A stretch of DNA of 64,000 bases from JAJDUF01 sp965238265 (GTDB lineage Bacteria; Chloroflexota; UBA11872; UBA12225; JAJDUF01): contig OZ250185.1 of assembly GCA_965238265.1 (NCBI GenBank), positions 3,348,001 to 3,412,000 on the forward strand, written 5' to 3'. Each line of letters opens with the position of its first letter. The first letter of the stretch is position 1. The notes under the pieces were generated by a model that did no database searches, had not been told where the DNA came from, and was given only the letters and a program-made list of their open reading frames with translations. Positions 39,941 to 49,924 of the stretch are shown here, piece after piece. Made by a program: the position numbers and the translations under genes.

Positions 39941-41359
39941 ATGAGCAAGAGTCAGATTGGGCTGCTGGGTTTGGCCGTGATGGGCCAGAACTTAGCCCGC
40001 AATATCGCGCGTTTTGCCACGGTCACGGTCTACAACCGCACGACCGCGCGCACCAAAGAGTTCCTGGCCGGGCCAGCGCAGGGTGCCGCGATCCGTGGCT
40101 CCGAGACGTTGGAGGAGCTTGTCGCCGCGCTCGACCGCCCGCGGACGATCATCCTCATGGTGCAGGCCGGCCGGCCGGTGGATGCCGTGCTGGCACAGCT
40201 CCGTCCGCTGCTCACCGCTGGCGATATTGTGGTTGATGGTGGCAACTCGTTGTACCAGGACACCATCCGTCGCGGCGCAGAGCTGGCGCCGGACGGACTG
40301 CACTACGTCGGCATGGGCGTAAGTGGCGGTGAAGAGGGCGCCCTCAACGGGCCGTCACTGATGCCCGGCGGGCCACGCGCGGCCTACGACCATCTGGCGC
40401 CGATCCTGACCAAGATCGCGGCCCAGACCGACGACGATGGTGCTTGCGTGACCTACATCGGCGAGGGTGGTGGTGGTCATTATGTCAAGATGGTTCACAA
40501 CGGCATCGAGTATGGCGATATGCAGCTGATCGCCGAAGTCTATGAGCTGCTGCGGCGGCTCAATCGCCAAACAGCGCCGGAGATCGGAGCCGTGTTCGCG
40601 CAGTGGAACGAGACCGAGCTGCAATCGTATCTCGTCGAGATCACGGCGACGGTCCTGCGCTACACCGACCCGGAGACGCAGCAGCCGCTTGTTGACCTCA
40701 TCCTCGATACGTCCGGGCAGAAAGGCACCGGGCGCTGGACCTCGCAGGATGCGCTCGACCTCGGCGTACCGATCCCGACGATTGACGCGGCCGTGTGGTC
40801 GCGGAACATCTCCGCTCGCAAGGACGAGCGCATGCGGGCCGCCCAGGTGCTCGGCGACCCGCCGGACGGGGGAACGGCGGCGGCCGGCGATGCCTTCACG
40901 GAGCAGGTCCGCGCGGCGCTCTATGCGGCAAAGATCATCACCTACGCGCAGGGAATGGCGCTTTTGCGCGAGGCGTCGCAAGAGTACGGTTTTGGCTTGA
41001 ACCTGGCGGAGATAGCCCGCATCTGGAAGGGCGGTTGCATCATCCGCGCGGCCTTGCTCGACCAGATCAAGGCCGCCTTCCTCGACACACCCGACCTGAC
41101 CAATCTGCTCTTGCACCCCCCGCTGACCGCGCAGGTGACCGCGCGGATCGGGGCGCTGCGCCAGGTCGTTGCCCTAGCCCGCGAGCAGGGGATTGCCTGC
41201 CCGGCCTTGAGCGCGTCCCTCGACTACTACGAGAGCTACCGCCAGGAACGGCTCCCCGCCAACCTGATCCAGGCGCAGCGCGATTACTTCGGGGCACACA
41301 CCTACCAGCGCACCGACAAGCCTGGCATCTTCCATACCGAGTGGCAAACGACGGAGTAG
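39941..41359 (+). CDS. gnd: 6-phosphogluconate dehydrogenase (decarboxylating)
   Basis: Oxidative pentose-phosphate enzyme producing ribulose 5-phosphate and NADPH. Rossmann motif GLLGLAVMGQNLARN; DGGNSLYQDT; catalytic stretch VGMGVSGGEEGALNGPSLMPGG; HYVKMVHNGIEYGDMQ with the catalytic Lys; C-terminal DKPGIFHTEW. 472 residues, the long (canonical) form. The ATG is preceded by GGAGGGGA. Confidence 0.95.
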   Translation: MSKSQIGLLGLAVMGQNLARNIARFATVTVYNRTTARTKEFLAGPAQGAAIRGSETLEELVAALDRPRTIILMVQAGRPVDAVLAQLRPLLTAGDIVVDGGNSLYQDTIRRGAELAPDGLHYVGMGVSGGEEGALNGPSLMPGGPRAAYDHLAPILTKIAAQTDDDGACVTYIGEGGGGHYVKMVHNGIEYGDMQLIAEVYELLRRLNRQTAPEIGAVFAQWNETELQSYLVEITATVLRYTDPETQQPLVDLILDTSGQKGTGRWTSQDALDLGVPIPTIDAAVWSRNISARKDERMRAAQVLGDPPDGGTAAAGDAFTEQVRAALYAAKIITYAQGMALLREASQEYGFGLNLAEIARIWKGGCIIRAALLDQIKAAFLDTPDLTNLLLHPPLTAQVTARIGALRQVVALAREQGIACPALSASLDYYESYRQERLPANLIQAQRDYFGAHTYQRTDKPGIFHTEWQTTE

Positions 41360-41363
41360 ACTT

Positions 41364-41510
41364 CACTTCACCCCCGCCCCGGCCCCCTCCCTAGCCCTCC
41401 CCCGTTGCGACAGGGGAGGGAACGACCGGCCCCCCGCCGCAGCGGCGCCAGCAGTCACCGTCCCCCCTGCCGCAGCGGGGGGACCATAGGGGGGCCAGGG
41501 CGTAAGGCAC
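41364..41510. repeat. Cluster of C/G-rich intergenic repeats
   Basis: Contains CCCCGCCCCGGCCCCCTCCC, a CCTCCCCCGTTGCGACAGGGGAGGG hairpin (41394-41418) and CCCCCCTGCCGCAGCGGGGGGACCATAGGGGGGCCAGG. Adjacent fragments of the hairpin families before the ABC exporter operon. Confidence 0.5.
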
Positions 41511-41557
41511 GGATACCTTCCCCTGATAATGCACTTGCGCCACCGGATACCTCACGC

Positions 41558-43299
41558 ATGAATGTATCACTGCGGCAGTACCGTGACCTGTTAGCGAGCT
41601 ACTTCTGGCCGCAGCGCGGCCACGTCGCGGTTCTGGCAGTCCTCATCCTCGGCAACCTCGGCCTGCTGCTGGTCACGCCGCAGATTCTCCGCAGCTTCAT
41701 TGATACCGCTCAGACCGGCCGTGCCCTCGCCATGCTCGTGACGTTAGCGCTCCTCTTTGGCGGTGTCGCACTGGGCCAGCAAGTCGTTTCGGTGCTGGCA
41801 ACCTACTTCAGCGAGCGGGTCGCCTGGACCGCGACCAACGCCCTCCGGTCGGACCTGACCCGGCATTGCTTGGCTTTGGATATGTCGTTCCACCACGAGC
41901 ACACGCCGGGCGAAATGATTGAGCGCGTTGACGGCGACGTGAACAACCTGGGGACCTTCTTCTCTACGTTTACTGTTCAGATCGTGGGGAGCTTCCTGCT
42001 CCTGGTTGGCATCCTGGCGCTGCTCTTTGGGGAGGAGTGGCGGGCCGGCTTGGCCTTCACGCTGTTTGCGCTGGTGAGCATCTCCGTCTTGCTGGGGCTG
42101 CGGAACATCGCCGTCCCCTACTGGCGGGCGCGGAGCGAGGTCCGCGCCAACATGTTCGGTTTTCTGGAAGAGCGGCTGGCAGGCACGGAAGACATCCGCG
42201 CCGCCAACGCGCAGCCCTACGTCTTGCGCCGGTTCCACGAGCTGACGCGCACGTGGTTGAGCAAAGAGATGCGGGCCGGCCTGGCCATCGGAGTCTTCTG
42301 GAACACAAACGAGACCATCTGGGCGGTCGGGAGCGCGGCGGCCTTGGCGCTGGGCGCCTATCTCTTCCTGGATGAGGCGATCACGCTCGGTACGGTGTAC
42401 ATGCTCTTTCACTATGCCACGATGCTCGTCCAGCCCATCAGTCGGCTGACCCAAGAGCTGGAGAACTTGCAGCACGCCTCCGCGAGCATCCTCCGTCTCG
42501 GCGAGCTACTCCGGACCCGCAGCACCATCCTCGACGGTGCAGGCGTCGCCTTCCCAGCCGGGGCGCTATCGGTCGAGTTCGACAATGTGACGTTCGGCTA
42601 CAACCGAGAACAGGCGGTGCTGCACGACATCTCGTTTCGACTGTCGCCGGGGAGGACCTTGGGCTTGCTCGGACGCACGGGGAGCGGCAAGACCAGCCTC
42701 ACGCGCCTCGTGTGCCGCCTCTACGATCCGCATAGCGGCACGATCCGCCTGGGGAGGCAGGATATTCGGCAGAGTACCCTCCCCGACCTGCGAGAGCGCA
42801 TTGGGATGGTCACGCAAAACGTGCAGCTGTTCCACGGCACGGTGCGCGACAACTTGACCCTTTTCGACCCGGATATTTCCGACGAGCGCCTCCGTGAGGT
42901 CATTGCCGAGCTTGGTCTCGCGTCGTGGTACGCGGCGCTGCCCGCGGGTCTGGACACCATGCTCACTCACGACGGGGCCTCTCTGCGGGGGAAGCGCAGC
43001 TGCTCGCCTTTGCCCGCGTCTTCCTCCGACCGGCGGGCTTGGTGATCCTCGACGAAGCCTCCTCGCGCCTCGACCGGGGGACGGAGCGGCTGATCGAACG
43101 GGCACTCGACAAGCTGGCAGCGGACCGGACCGTGATCGTCATTGCCCACCGCCTGGCTACCGTGCAGCGCGTGGACGAGATCATGATTCTGGATGATGGA
43201 AACATCTTGGAGCATGGCGACCGGCGGGGCCTGACAAACGATCCCCACGCCCGCTTCCACGGACTGCTCCGCACCGGGCTAGAGGAGGTCTTGGCGTGA
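41558..43299 (+). pseudogene. ABC exporter ATPase/permease, frameshifted at the signature motif
   Basis: Six-helix membrane domain plus nucleotide-binding domain of an ABCB-type half-transporter. Walker A GRTGSGKTSL and the Q-loop are in the first frame, which runs to about 42978 (LTHDGAS). The remainder (LSAGEAQLLAFARVFLRP, Walker B LVILDEASSRLD, H-loop VIAHRLATV) continues in another frame to 43299. A one-base loss near CCTCTCTGCGGGGG (42978-42990) accounts for the break. All domains are otherwise intact, so this may be a recent mutation or a sequence error. It pairs with the next gene as a heterodimer. Confidence 0.85.
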
Positions 43300-45116
43300 A
43301 GACCTGGCAGCACCTCTGGCGACTGATCCGCTTCCTGCCGGGGCGCTACGGCAGCATGGTCGTCCTGCGGACGCTGGCCTTTACGCTAGTTCCGAATGCG
43401 GTGGCGCTGGCGAACCGGGAGTTCTTCGACAGCCTGACCGGCGAGGCACAGCTCGGCTGGGGACCCTATACCCTCGTCGCGCTGCTGGTAGCGATTGGGC
43501 TGGCGCGGGCGGTCATCATCTTTGGCGACATCATCTTCTTCTTCCTTTCCAGATTCACGATGGAAACACTGCTGCGTCGGAACCTGCTGGCGCACATCCT
43601 GGACCAGCCCGGCTCCCAAGCCTTGCCCGCATCGCCCGGTGAGGCAGTCAGTCGCTTCCGTGGTGATGTCGAGGCCATCACAGAGTTCATGGTGATGTCC
43701 CCTTTCAAGGTGGCCCACCTCATCTACATCCCGGTGGCGCTTTTCGTGATGCTCCAGGTCAACGCGCTCATCACGACCGTCGTGTTTCTGCCCTTGCTGT
43801 TCATCATCATCACGGTCAACATCGCGGCGCGGCGGATTCGGCGGTACCGCGAAGCCAACCGCGAGGCAACCGGCAACGTGACGGGGTTCATCGGCGAGCT
43901 GTTCCGCATGGTCGAAGCGGTCAAGCTCACCAATGCCGAGGCGCGCGTTATGGGCCGGTTCGATCAAATCAACAGCACACGACTGCACACAACTATCAAG
44001 GACCGCATGTTGAGCGCCGTCCTGAACTCGATTTTCGATAACTCTGCCAACTTGGGAACGGCCGTCATCTTGATCCTGGTCGGACAGTCCATGCAGACGG
44101 GGGCCTTCACCATCGGCGATTTCGCGCTCTTCGTCTACTATCTCCAGCAGCTCACGTGGATCAACCGCAACATCGGCTCGGCCTGGGCCGAGTACAAGCA
44201 GATCGGTGTCTCCATCGAGCGCTTACTGACCTTGCTGGGGAGCGCGCCACCCCAAAAGCTGGTGGCGCATAGCCCGGTCTACCTGCGCGGCGCGTTGCCG
44301 GAGGTGCCGTTCACCCCCAAGACGGCTGCGGATCGCCTGATCCGTCTGGAGGCGTCGGGGCTGACCTATCGCTACCCCGATTCGGGACGCGGCGTCGCCG
44401 GCATTGATCTCCGGCTACCGCGTGGGTCGTTCACGGTCATCACCGGCCGGATCGGCGCCGGTAAGACCACGCTGCTGCGCGTCCTGCTGGGTCTCGTCCC
44501 GAAAGACGCGGGCGAGGTGCAATGGAACGGCACGCTTGTCGAGGAACCGGCCACGTTCTTTGTGCCCCCGCGTTGCGCCTACACCGCCCAAGTGCCCCGC
44601 CTGTTCAGCGAGACGCTGAAGGACAACATCCTGCTGGGCTTGCCGGAAGACCGGGTGAACGTCCCGGCGGCCCTGCGGTCGGCCGTGCTGGAGCCGGATG
44701 TGGCCCAGTTGGAGGACGGTCTCGATACGCTCGTCGGCTCGCGCGGGGTCAAGCTCTCCGGGGGCCAAGCCCAGCGCGCGGCGGCGGCGCGCATGTTCGT
44801 CCGCGATCCCGAGCTGCTGGTCTTCGACGATCTCTCCAGCGCCCTCGACGTCGAAACGGAACGGCAGCTCTGGGAGCGCGTCTTTGCCCGTCGCGAAGCA
44901 ACCTGCTTGGTGGTTTCGCACCGGCGGGCAGCGTTGCATCGGGCCGATCACGTCATCGTGCTGAAGGACGGCAAGGTAGACGCGGCCGGCAGCCTCGACG
45001 AGCTGCTGGCGACCTCCGCGGAGCTACAGAAGCTGTGGCAAGGCGACCGCGGGACGGGGGAGACGGATGGGGCGGCACACCTACCCCCAACCCCCTCCCT
45101 GAAGGGAAGGGGCTAA
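43296..45116 (+). CDS. ABC exporter ATPase/permease, second half-transporter
   Basis: 606 residues: membrane domain (about 1-310) and ATPase domain with Walker A GRIGAGKTTL, signature KLSGGQAQRAAAARM, Walker B LLVFDDLSSALD (Asp in place of the catalytic Glu, DDL) and H-loop VVSHRRAAL. GTG start overlaps the previous stop by 4 bases. The non-consensus Walker B suggests this is the degenerate-site partner of a heterodimer. The last dozen residues (LPPTPSLKGRG) are encoded by the intergenic hairpin repeat, so the original stop was probably lost. Confidence 0.9.
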   Translation: MKTWQHLWRLIRFLPGRYGSMVVLRTLAFTLVPNAVALANREFFDSLTGEAQLGWGPYTLVALLVAIGLARAVIIFGDIIFFFLSRFTMETLLRRNLLAHILDQPGSQALPASPGEAVSRFRGDVEAITEFMVMSPFKVAHLIYIPVALFVMLQVNALITTVVFLPLLFIIITVNIAARRIRRYREANREATGNVTGFIGELFRMVEAVKLTNAEARVMGRFDQINSTRLHTTIKDRMLSAVLNSIFDNSANLGTAVILILVGQSMQTGAFTIGDFALFVYYLQQLTWINRNIGSAWAEYKQIGVSIERLLTLLGSAPPQKLVAHSPVYLRGALPEVPFTPKTAADRLIRLEASGLTYRYPDSGRGVAGIDLRLPRGSFTVITGRIGAGKTTLLRVLLGLVPKDAGEVQWNGTLVEEPATFFVPPRCAYTAQVPRLFSETLKDNILLGLPEDRVNVPAALRSAVLEPDVAQLEDGLDTLVGSRGVKLSGGQAQRAAAARMFVRDPELLVFDDLSSALDVETERQLWERVFARREATCLVVSHRRAALHRADHVIVLKDGKVDAAGSLDELLATSAELQKLWQGDRGTGETDGAAHLPPTPSLKGRG

Positions 45117-45167
45117 AGGTCCTCGCAATGCCCCCCTTTCACTGGAGGGAAGGGGCCGGGGGTTAGA
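45078..45167. repeat. Two GGCCCC-hairpin repeats after the ABC operon
   Basis: CCCCCAACCCCCTCCCTGAAGGGAAGGGG (overlapping the end of the reading frame) and CCCCCCTTTCACTGGAGGGAAGGGGCCGGGGG. Confidence 0.6.
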
Positions 45168-45180
45168 TCAGACCTGGCCG

Positions 45181-45507
45181 CTACTCCGGGGAGGGCTTAT
45201 CCCTTCTTCTACCGGTAGCCAAGTGTGTCCACAGTTCTCGCAAGGCCCAAAAAGGAATGAACACTGCTCCAATCAGCATTGCTATCTTAATGCTCGTCAT
45301 ATCCGTACCAGGGTACAAGTTCTCCTCAAGTGGGCCGCCGCGTTGCTCCATCGAACCCAAAGCCCAGAGTACCGGGAAGCTGGCGAGCGCAAGAGCCGAA
45401 GCGACCGTAAGAGCGAGCCGAAGCGCCTCAGGAAAACCGATTCTCCGCAGCAAAGCCAACACCAGGACAAGAAAAAACAGCCCGGCAAAAATCAGAGGAA
45501 GCGGCAT
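45181..45507 (-). CDS. Hypothetical small membrane protein
   Basis: 108 residues; hydrophobic segments at about 3-21, 28-52 and 72-92, with a short charged C-terminus. No family recognised. It follows another small membrane-protein gene by 16 bp on the same strand, so the two probably form an operon. Confidence 0.5.
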   Translation of the reverse strand: MPLPLIFAGLFFLVLVLALLRRIGFPEALRLALTVASALALASFPVLWALGSMEQRGGPLEENLYPGTDMTSIKIAMLIGAVFIPFWALRELWTHLATGRRRDKPSPE

Positions 45508-45523
45508 ACAGGCTCCGCATTAC

Positions 45524-45808
45524 CTAGCGAGCTGCTGAATGTCCGCTCTTTGCGGCTGTCCGGTAGGCGAAAAGCTCACCAACGGCGATGCCGGCCACCG
45601 TGCCAACGATTGTCCACATTGGCCCTACTGCGTACCCCAATATCACGCCGCCGATGAGCGCACCACTGAAGACGGCTGCCGGGGGAGCGGCAAGTGGAAA
45701 CGGCGGAGTCGGCGTGCCTAGCTGCGAGGCAGCAGCCGTAATGCTGGGCACTTGATCCGCAGGGGTAGCGGCGGCGCTAGGATGGTCCTTACTCGTCTTC
45801 ACAACCAT
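45524..45808 (-). CDS. Hypothetical small membrane protein with Gly-rich helices
   Basis: 94 residues. A polar Ala/Pro/Thr-rich first half precedes two hydrophobic helices (about 46-62 and 64-80) rich in Gly (GALIGGVILGYAVGPMWTIVGTVAGIAVGE). No family recognised. The ATG follows GGGAGAGAG. Confidence 0.5.
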   Translation of the reverse strand: MVVKTSKDHPSAAATPADQVPSITAAASQLGTPTPPFPLAAPPAAVFSGALIGGVILGYAVGPMWTIVGTVAGIAVGELFAYRTAAKSGHSAAR

Positions 45809-46032
45809 GCCTCGCTCTCTCCCTCCGAGGCACCGGGGACTGTCCCAGGCTTGCTCGGCTCACGCCCACGCCGCCACAGGAGTTAGGATAGCACATGGCA
45901 CCGCGCCATCCCTCTCGTCTTCGACATAGCCTCTCACCTCATGCGTCGAAGTGTCCACGTCAGGCTGGCCCCCATCCGGCGCGCTCGGGTCGCGCTGCCG
46001 GCTGAGGGTCAACGGCGGTATGCTGAAGGCTA

Positions 46033-47310
46033 ATGACAGAGCGCGGCCGCCAGCGGGTCGTCGTAACCGGCATCGGCGCCGTGACTCCTATCGGTACCGG
46101 CCGCAATGGTCTCTGGGCGGGGGTCAAGCGTGGGCAGTCGGCCGTAGGGCCGGTGACGCGCTTCGACGCGGCCCCCTTCCGCTCGCGCCTGGCAGCCGAG
46201 ATCGGCGACTTCGATCCACTTGCTCACCTGGAATCCCGCCAGGCGCGGCGCCTGGACCGCTACGCGCAACTCGCCCTCGTCACCGCGCGGCTGGCCGTGG
46301 ACGATGCCCGCCTCCACGTGCCGGAAGGACGCCCCCGCAACCGCGCCGGGGTGTATCTGGGCAGCGCCCTCGGCGGCGTGGCCTATGCCGAGGAGCAGCA
46401 CACCGCCTTCCTGGCAAGGGGAGCACGCGCCGTATCGCCAACGCTGGCCCTGGCCGTCTTCGGTGGCGCCAGTGCCACCAACGTAGCGATTGACTTGGGC
46501 TGGCGCGGCCCCAACCTCACCAACGCCAATAGCTGCGCTTCCGGGGCGGTGGCGATTGGCGAGGCGTTTCGGCTGATCCGCGCCGGCGGCGCCAACGTGA
46601 TGCTCGCCGGTGGGGTCGAGGCACCGCTGGCCCCCTTGACTTTCGGCGCTTTCGCGCTCATCAAAGCGATGTCTACGCGCAACGACTGCCCCGGCCGGGC
46701 AAGCCGGCCGTTCGACGTTGCTCGCGACGGGTTTGTCATGGGTGAAGGCGCCTGTATCGTGGTGCTGGAATCCCTCGCCCACGCGCGGCGGCGCGGCGCC
46801 GACATGCTCGGCGAGGTCGTCGGCTATGCCCTGACGAACGACGCGCACCACATGACGGCGCCGCGCCCGGACGGGCGCCAAGCCGCCCGCACCATCCGCC
46901 TGGCGCTGGCCGACGCCGGCCTCAAGGCCTACCGGATCGGCTATATCAACGCACACGGCAGCAGCACGGTGCTGGGCGATGCGGCGGAAGCGCAGGCGAT
47001 CAGAACCGGCTTTGGCCGCTACCTGACCCCAGAGGTGCTGGTCAGCGCGACGAAGGGCCTCTACGGGCATCCGCTCGGAGCAAGCGGCGCCATTGAGGCG
47101 GCCATCGCGGTCGAGGCGCTCCGCACGGGCTGGCTGCCACCCACCACGAACCTGGAGCAGCCCGATCCGCAGTGTGCGTTGCCCCTAGTGCCGGCGGGCG
47201 GGCTACACCGCGCGACGGACTACGCGCTGTGCAACACGTTCGGCTTCGGCGGCATCAACGCTTGCCTCGTCTTGGCCGGCCCCGGCGCAAGCGCCGAGGC
47301 CGGCACGTGA
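46033..47310 (+). CDS. fabF: Beta-ketoacyl-ACP synthase II
   Basis: Condensing enzyme of fatty-acid elongation. Active-site triad is C168 (ANSCASG), H308 (INAHGSST) and H345 (LYGHPLGASG), with the conserved K341 just before. 425 residues, normal length. It stands alone rather than beside fabD/fabG/acpP. The N-terminus RVVVTGIGAVTPIGTG is canonical. Confidence 0.93.
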   Translation: MTERGRQRVVVTGIGAVTPIGTGRNGLWAGVKRGQSAVGPVTRFDAAPFRSRLAAEIGDFDPLAHLESRQARRLDRYAQLALVTARLAVDDARLHVPEGRPRNRAGVYLGSALGGVAYAEEQHTAFLARGARAVSPTLALAVFGGASATNVAIDLGWRGPNLTNANSCASGAVAIGEAFRLIRAGGANVMLAGGVEAPLAPLTFGAFALIKAMSTRNDCPGRASRPFDVARDGFVMGEGACIVVLESLAHARRRGADMLGEVVGYALTNDAHHMTAPRPDGRQAARTIRLALADAGLKAYRIGYINAHGSSTVLGDAAEAQAIRTGFGRYLTPEVLVSATKGLYGHPLGASGAIEAAIAVEALRTGWLPPTTNLEQPDPQCALPLVPAGGLHRATDYALCNTFGFGGINACLVLAGPGASAEAGT

Positions 47311-47317
47311 GAGGCAT

Positions 47318-47395
47318 CCACATGGATACACAGGATGGACAGGATAGGTGGGGTACTGGCCTCCCGTCATTGCGGCGCAAGCCGCAATCCAGTGG
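47318..47395. repeat. CAGGATGGACAGGAT repeat and REP-like palindrome
   Basis: GATACACAGGATGGACAGGATAGG resembles the CAGGAT words near 19060; it is followed by GTCATTGCGGCGCAAGCCGCAATCCAG (47366-47392), a diverged REP-like copy. Confidence 0.5.
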
Positions 47396-47431
47396 CGCAT
47401 CGTTTCACGGCGTATTGGGTGCGAATTAGTA

Positions 47432-47713
47432 TTATCCTGAGCTACGGCGCCATCGGTCTTTGCGCGGTGCTATAGTCAATATGTCAATGGCATTATCCGG
47501 ATTGATCGTATACTCAATACGAAACGTGCCAAAACCGGCTTGGCGATTACAGAGAGCGATCCCTTTCAGGTGCTTCTTCCCTCTGATAGGATCGGCTTCA
47601 ATTGCCTCGAAATGGCGAGCAATGTTCCGCCGCGTTTTTCCGTCAGCACGTTCAATAAAACGGCGGGCTTCAGGCGCTACAACACCTATCCGGTGCGGAG
47701 GATTGGCAGGCAT
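47432..47713 (-). CDS. RelE/ParE-type toxin
   Basis: 93 residues with a RelE-fold pattern: helical start EARRFIERADGKTRRNIARHFEAIEADP, then GKKHLKGIALCNRQAGFGTFRIEYTIN and IDILTIAPRKDRWRR. Family members cleave mRNA on ribosomes or poison gyrase. Its start abuts the stop of the upstream gene, the arrangement of an antitoxin-toxin operon. Confidence 0.75.
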   Translation of the reverse strand: MPANPPHRIGVVAPEARRFIERADGKTRRNIARHFEAIEADPIRGKKHLKGIALCNRQAGFGTFRIEYTINPDNAIDILTIAPRKDRWRRSSG

Positions 47714-48130
47714 TTACAGACCGAGATTTGCCCGCAACTCTGCCCACGGAGTGCCCTCGCCGCGCTCGATACTCTGTTTGGCTGCAAGGAGCGCAGTCAA
47801 GGCCTCCGGGTCAGCCAGCACTTCTGCCGTTGCCAGCCAATCACTGAGCGCCTTCCTGGCAGCACTTCCACCGTTGGCATCCCATTCTACGGCGATGCCA
47901 CGCGCCAAGTCACGCAGCGCCTCGCGCATATCATCTGCGTCCAGTTGCTCGATCATTGCTTCAATATCAGCGTTCGACGGTGGTGGATCGTCTTCAACTT
48001 CCGCGGTATGGGCGCGGCTCACCCACCCGGGAGGAGCCTCATACACGCGCGGGCCAACCTCAAACGGCTGACCACCCTCAACTGGATGATCGTCCAGACT
48101 ATCGCTGCTGTCGGTATCTCTTACTGCCAT
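47714..48130 (-). CDS. Probable antitoxin of the RelE-type pair
   Basis: 138 residues, strongly acidic. The C-terminal sequence ALLAAKQSIERGEGTPWAELRANLGL is of the kind found at the ends of antitoxins that wrap a RelE-family toxin. It is longer than usual, with a disordered N-terminal half (many Asp/Ser/Pro). ATG at 48130 is preceded by GAGAGG; the longer frame adds Cys-rich residues unlikely to be translated. Confidence 0.6.
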   Translation of the reverse strand: MAVRDTDSSDSLDDHPVEGGQPFEVGPRVYEAPPGWVSRAHTAEVEDDPPPSNADIEAMIEQLDADDMREALRDLARGIAVEWDANGGSAARKALSDWLATAEVLADPEALTALLAAKQSIERGEGTPWAELRANLGL

Positions 48131-48264
48131 ATTGGGCCTCTCGTTGTCGCAACCATAGCACCATAGGCATCTGTTTGCAACGCGCATAAACCGACGCGGC
48201 GACAGCTTCCAGGTAACCGGGATACCGTGACGTGACTACGGTATATCTACGGTGATGCACCTCA

Positions 48265-49425
48265 TCAAGCCGTGACCCGCTCGCCATCAATGATGACCGT
48301 CGTCGCGCGGGAGCGCAACTCAAGGGGGTGGCCGTCGAAGAGCACGATGTCCGCATCTTTGCCCGGCGTCAGGCTGCCTACGCGGTCGGCTACCCCCATG
48401 ATCTCCGCCGGGGTCAGCGTGATCGCGCGTAGCGCGTCCCGCTCCGTCATTCCTTCGGCGACGGCCAAGCCGGCGTAGAGGCGCAGGTACTTGCTCGGTA
48501 GCACCGGATGATCGGAGCAGATCGCCACGGGGACACCGGCACCGGCCAGGATACCGAGCGAGGCAAACGTCTTCTCCCGTAGCTCGACCTTCGCTCGCGT
48601 GCCAAAGGTCGGGCCAACCACACACGGCACCTGCCGCGCGGCGATTTCCTCCACAATGCGGTGGGCTTCCGTCGCATGCTCCAGGATCACGTCCACCTCG
48701 AACTCGGCGGCGATCCGTAGTACCGTCAGAATGTCGTCGGCGCGGTGGCAGTGCGCCAGTAACGGGATTTCCCGTTGGAGCACCCGTCCCACCGTCTCCA
48801 GGCGGAGGTCACGGTCCGGGGCCTTGTCCGGGTCGCGCTCGCCCTGCTCCAGCTTACGCAGATAGCCTTGCGCCTGCACCAGCGTCTCGCGCAGCACCGC
48901 TGCGACGCCCATGCGCGTCGAGGGCAGCTGCTTGCGGTCACCGTAGACGCGCTTGGGGTTTTCTCCGAACGCCACCTTCAGGCCGCACTCGGCCTTGACA
49001 ACCATCCGGTCAACGAACCGGCCGGAGGTCTTGATAATGGCGCCCAGACCGCCAACGACGTTCGCGCTACCGGGCAGCACCACGGCCGTCGTGATACCGT
49101 GCGCCGCGGTGTCACGCAGCCCCAGCTCCTCCGGGTTGATCCCGTCGAGCGCGCGCACATGGGGCGTCACCGGGTCGGTGCTCTCGTTGGTGTCACTCCC
49201 CTCCCAGCCGACACCTTCCTCGTGGACACCGAGGTGCGTATGGGCGTCGAGCATCCCCGGCAGGGCCAGCTGACCGGCCGCGTCTATGACCGCGGCGTCG
49301 CTGGGGATGGCGACCCCGTTGCCAACGGCGGCGATGGTCGAGCCGTCTATCAGGATTGTGCCCGCCGCGATCTCCGGGCCGTCAATCGGCACAATGTGGG
49401 CGTTGGTGATCGCCAACATCGGCAT
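48265..49425 (-). CDS. Imidazolonepropionase/dihydroorotase-like amidohydrolase
   Basis: Metal-dependent amidohydrolase. N-terminal small beta domain, metal site ALPGMLDAHTHLGVHEEG, later ligands in LLAHCHRADD, VILEHATEAH and VAICSDHPVLP, and a C-terminal GSLTPGKDADIVLFDGHPLE. 386 residues. The usual lysine or carboxylate bridge cannot be assigned with certainty. The substrate of this subgroup is unclear. Two ATGs two codons apart are both plausible starts. Confidence 0.88.
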   Translation of the reverse strand: MPMLAITNAHIVPIDGPEIAAGTILIDGSTIAAVGNGVAIPSDAAVIDAAGQLALPGMLDAHTHLGVHEEGVGWEGSDTNESTDPVTPHVRALDGINPEELGLRDTAAHGITTAVVLPGSANVVGGLGAIIKTSGRFVDRMVVKAECGLKVAFGENPKRVYGDRKQLPSTRMGVAAVLRETLVQAQGYLRKLEQGERDPDKAPDRDLRLETVGRVLQREIPLLAHCHRADDILTVLRIAAEFEVDVILEHATEAHRIVEEIAARQVPCVVGPTFGTRAKVELREKTFASLGILAGAGVPVAICSDHPVLPSKYLRLYAGLAVAEGMTERDALRAITLTPAEIMGVADRVGSLTPGKDADIVLFDGHPLELRSRATTVIIDGERVTA

Positions 49426-49454
49426 ACAGCACCTCGCCAAGGATAGGTTAAAGG

Positions 49455-49748
49455 TTACGGCATTTTCGCCAAGATCCGTTCGAACTCATCCAGCGAGAAC
49501 GCTCTCAGGGTTTGCGAGCGCACATTGCCATGCGAGCCGAGCGCGAGCAGCAAGGCTGCCGCCGTCTCGTCATCGGGCACGTCGGCAATGGTGATCGCGT
49601 CATACGCACCCATCGTCAGGTACCACGCTTCCACCTTTGCGCCGGCGGCCTCGGCACCGCTGATCGCCTCGCGCACGCGCTGTGGGCCATCCTTGATATT
49701 GCGGATGCCCTGATCCGTGTAGTTGAGCAGGACTATGAACTTCGGCAT
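49455..49748 (-). CDS. GYD-domain protein
   Basis: 97 residues matching the GYD family (PF08734): KFIVLLNYTDQGIRNIKDGPQRV, WYLTMGAYDAITIADVPDD with the naming motif here as AYD, and a dimeric ferredoxin-like barrel pattern. Function unknown. Same strand and 29 bp upstream of the amidohydrolase, so probably co-transcribed. Confidence 0.85.
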   Translation of the reverse strand: MPKFIVLLNYTDQGIRNIKDGPQRVREAISGAEAAGAKVEAWYLTMGAYDAITIADVPDDETAAALLLALGSHGNVRSQTLRAFSLDEFERILAKMP

Positions 49749-49924
49749 ATCTACCCTCCTATGGGCCTTTGGCCCACCACCTGCGCCTCAGTGTGACACC
49801 GGGAAGGATGGCTGTCAACAAGAACTGTTACACTGCTCGATCAGTGTCTCCCGGTACGACAGCCGATGGGAGGGCAGAGCGTGTGGCAGCGTTTGAGCGG
49901 ATTAGTGAGCAAGGGAGCTGAGGA

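Noticed and set aside
42975..42990. Programmed ribosomal frameshift in the ABC exporter gene
   Set aside because: No slippery heptamer or stimulatory structure is evident, and such recoding is not known to me in this family.
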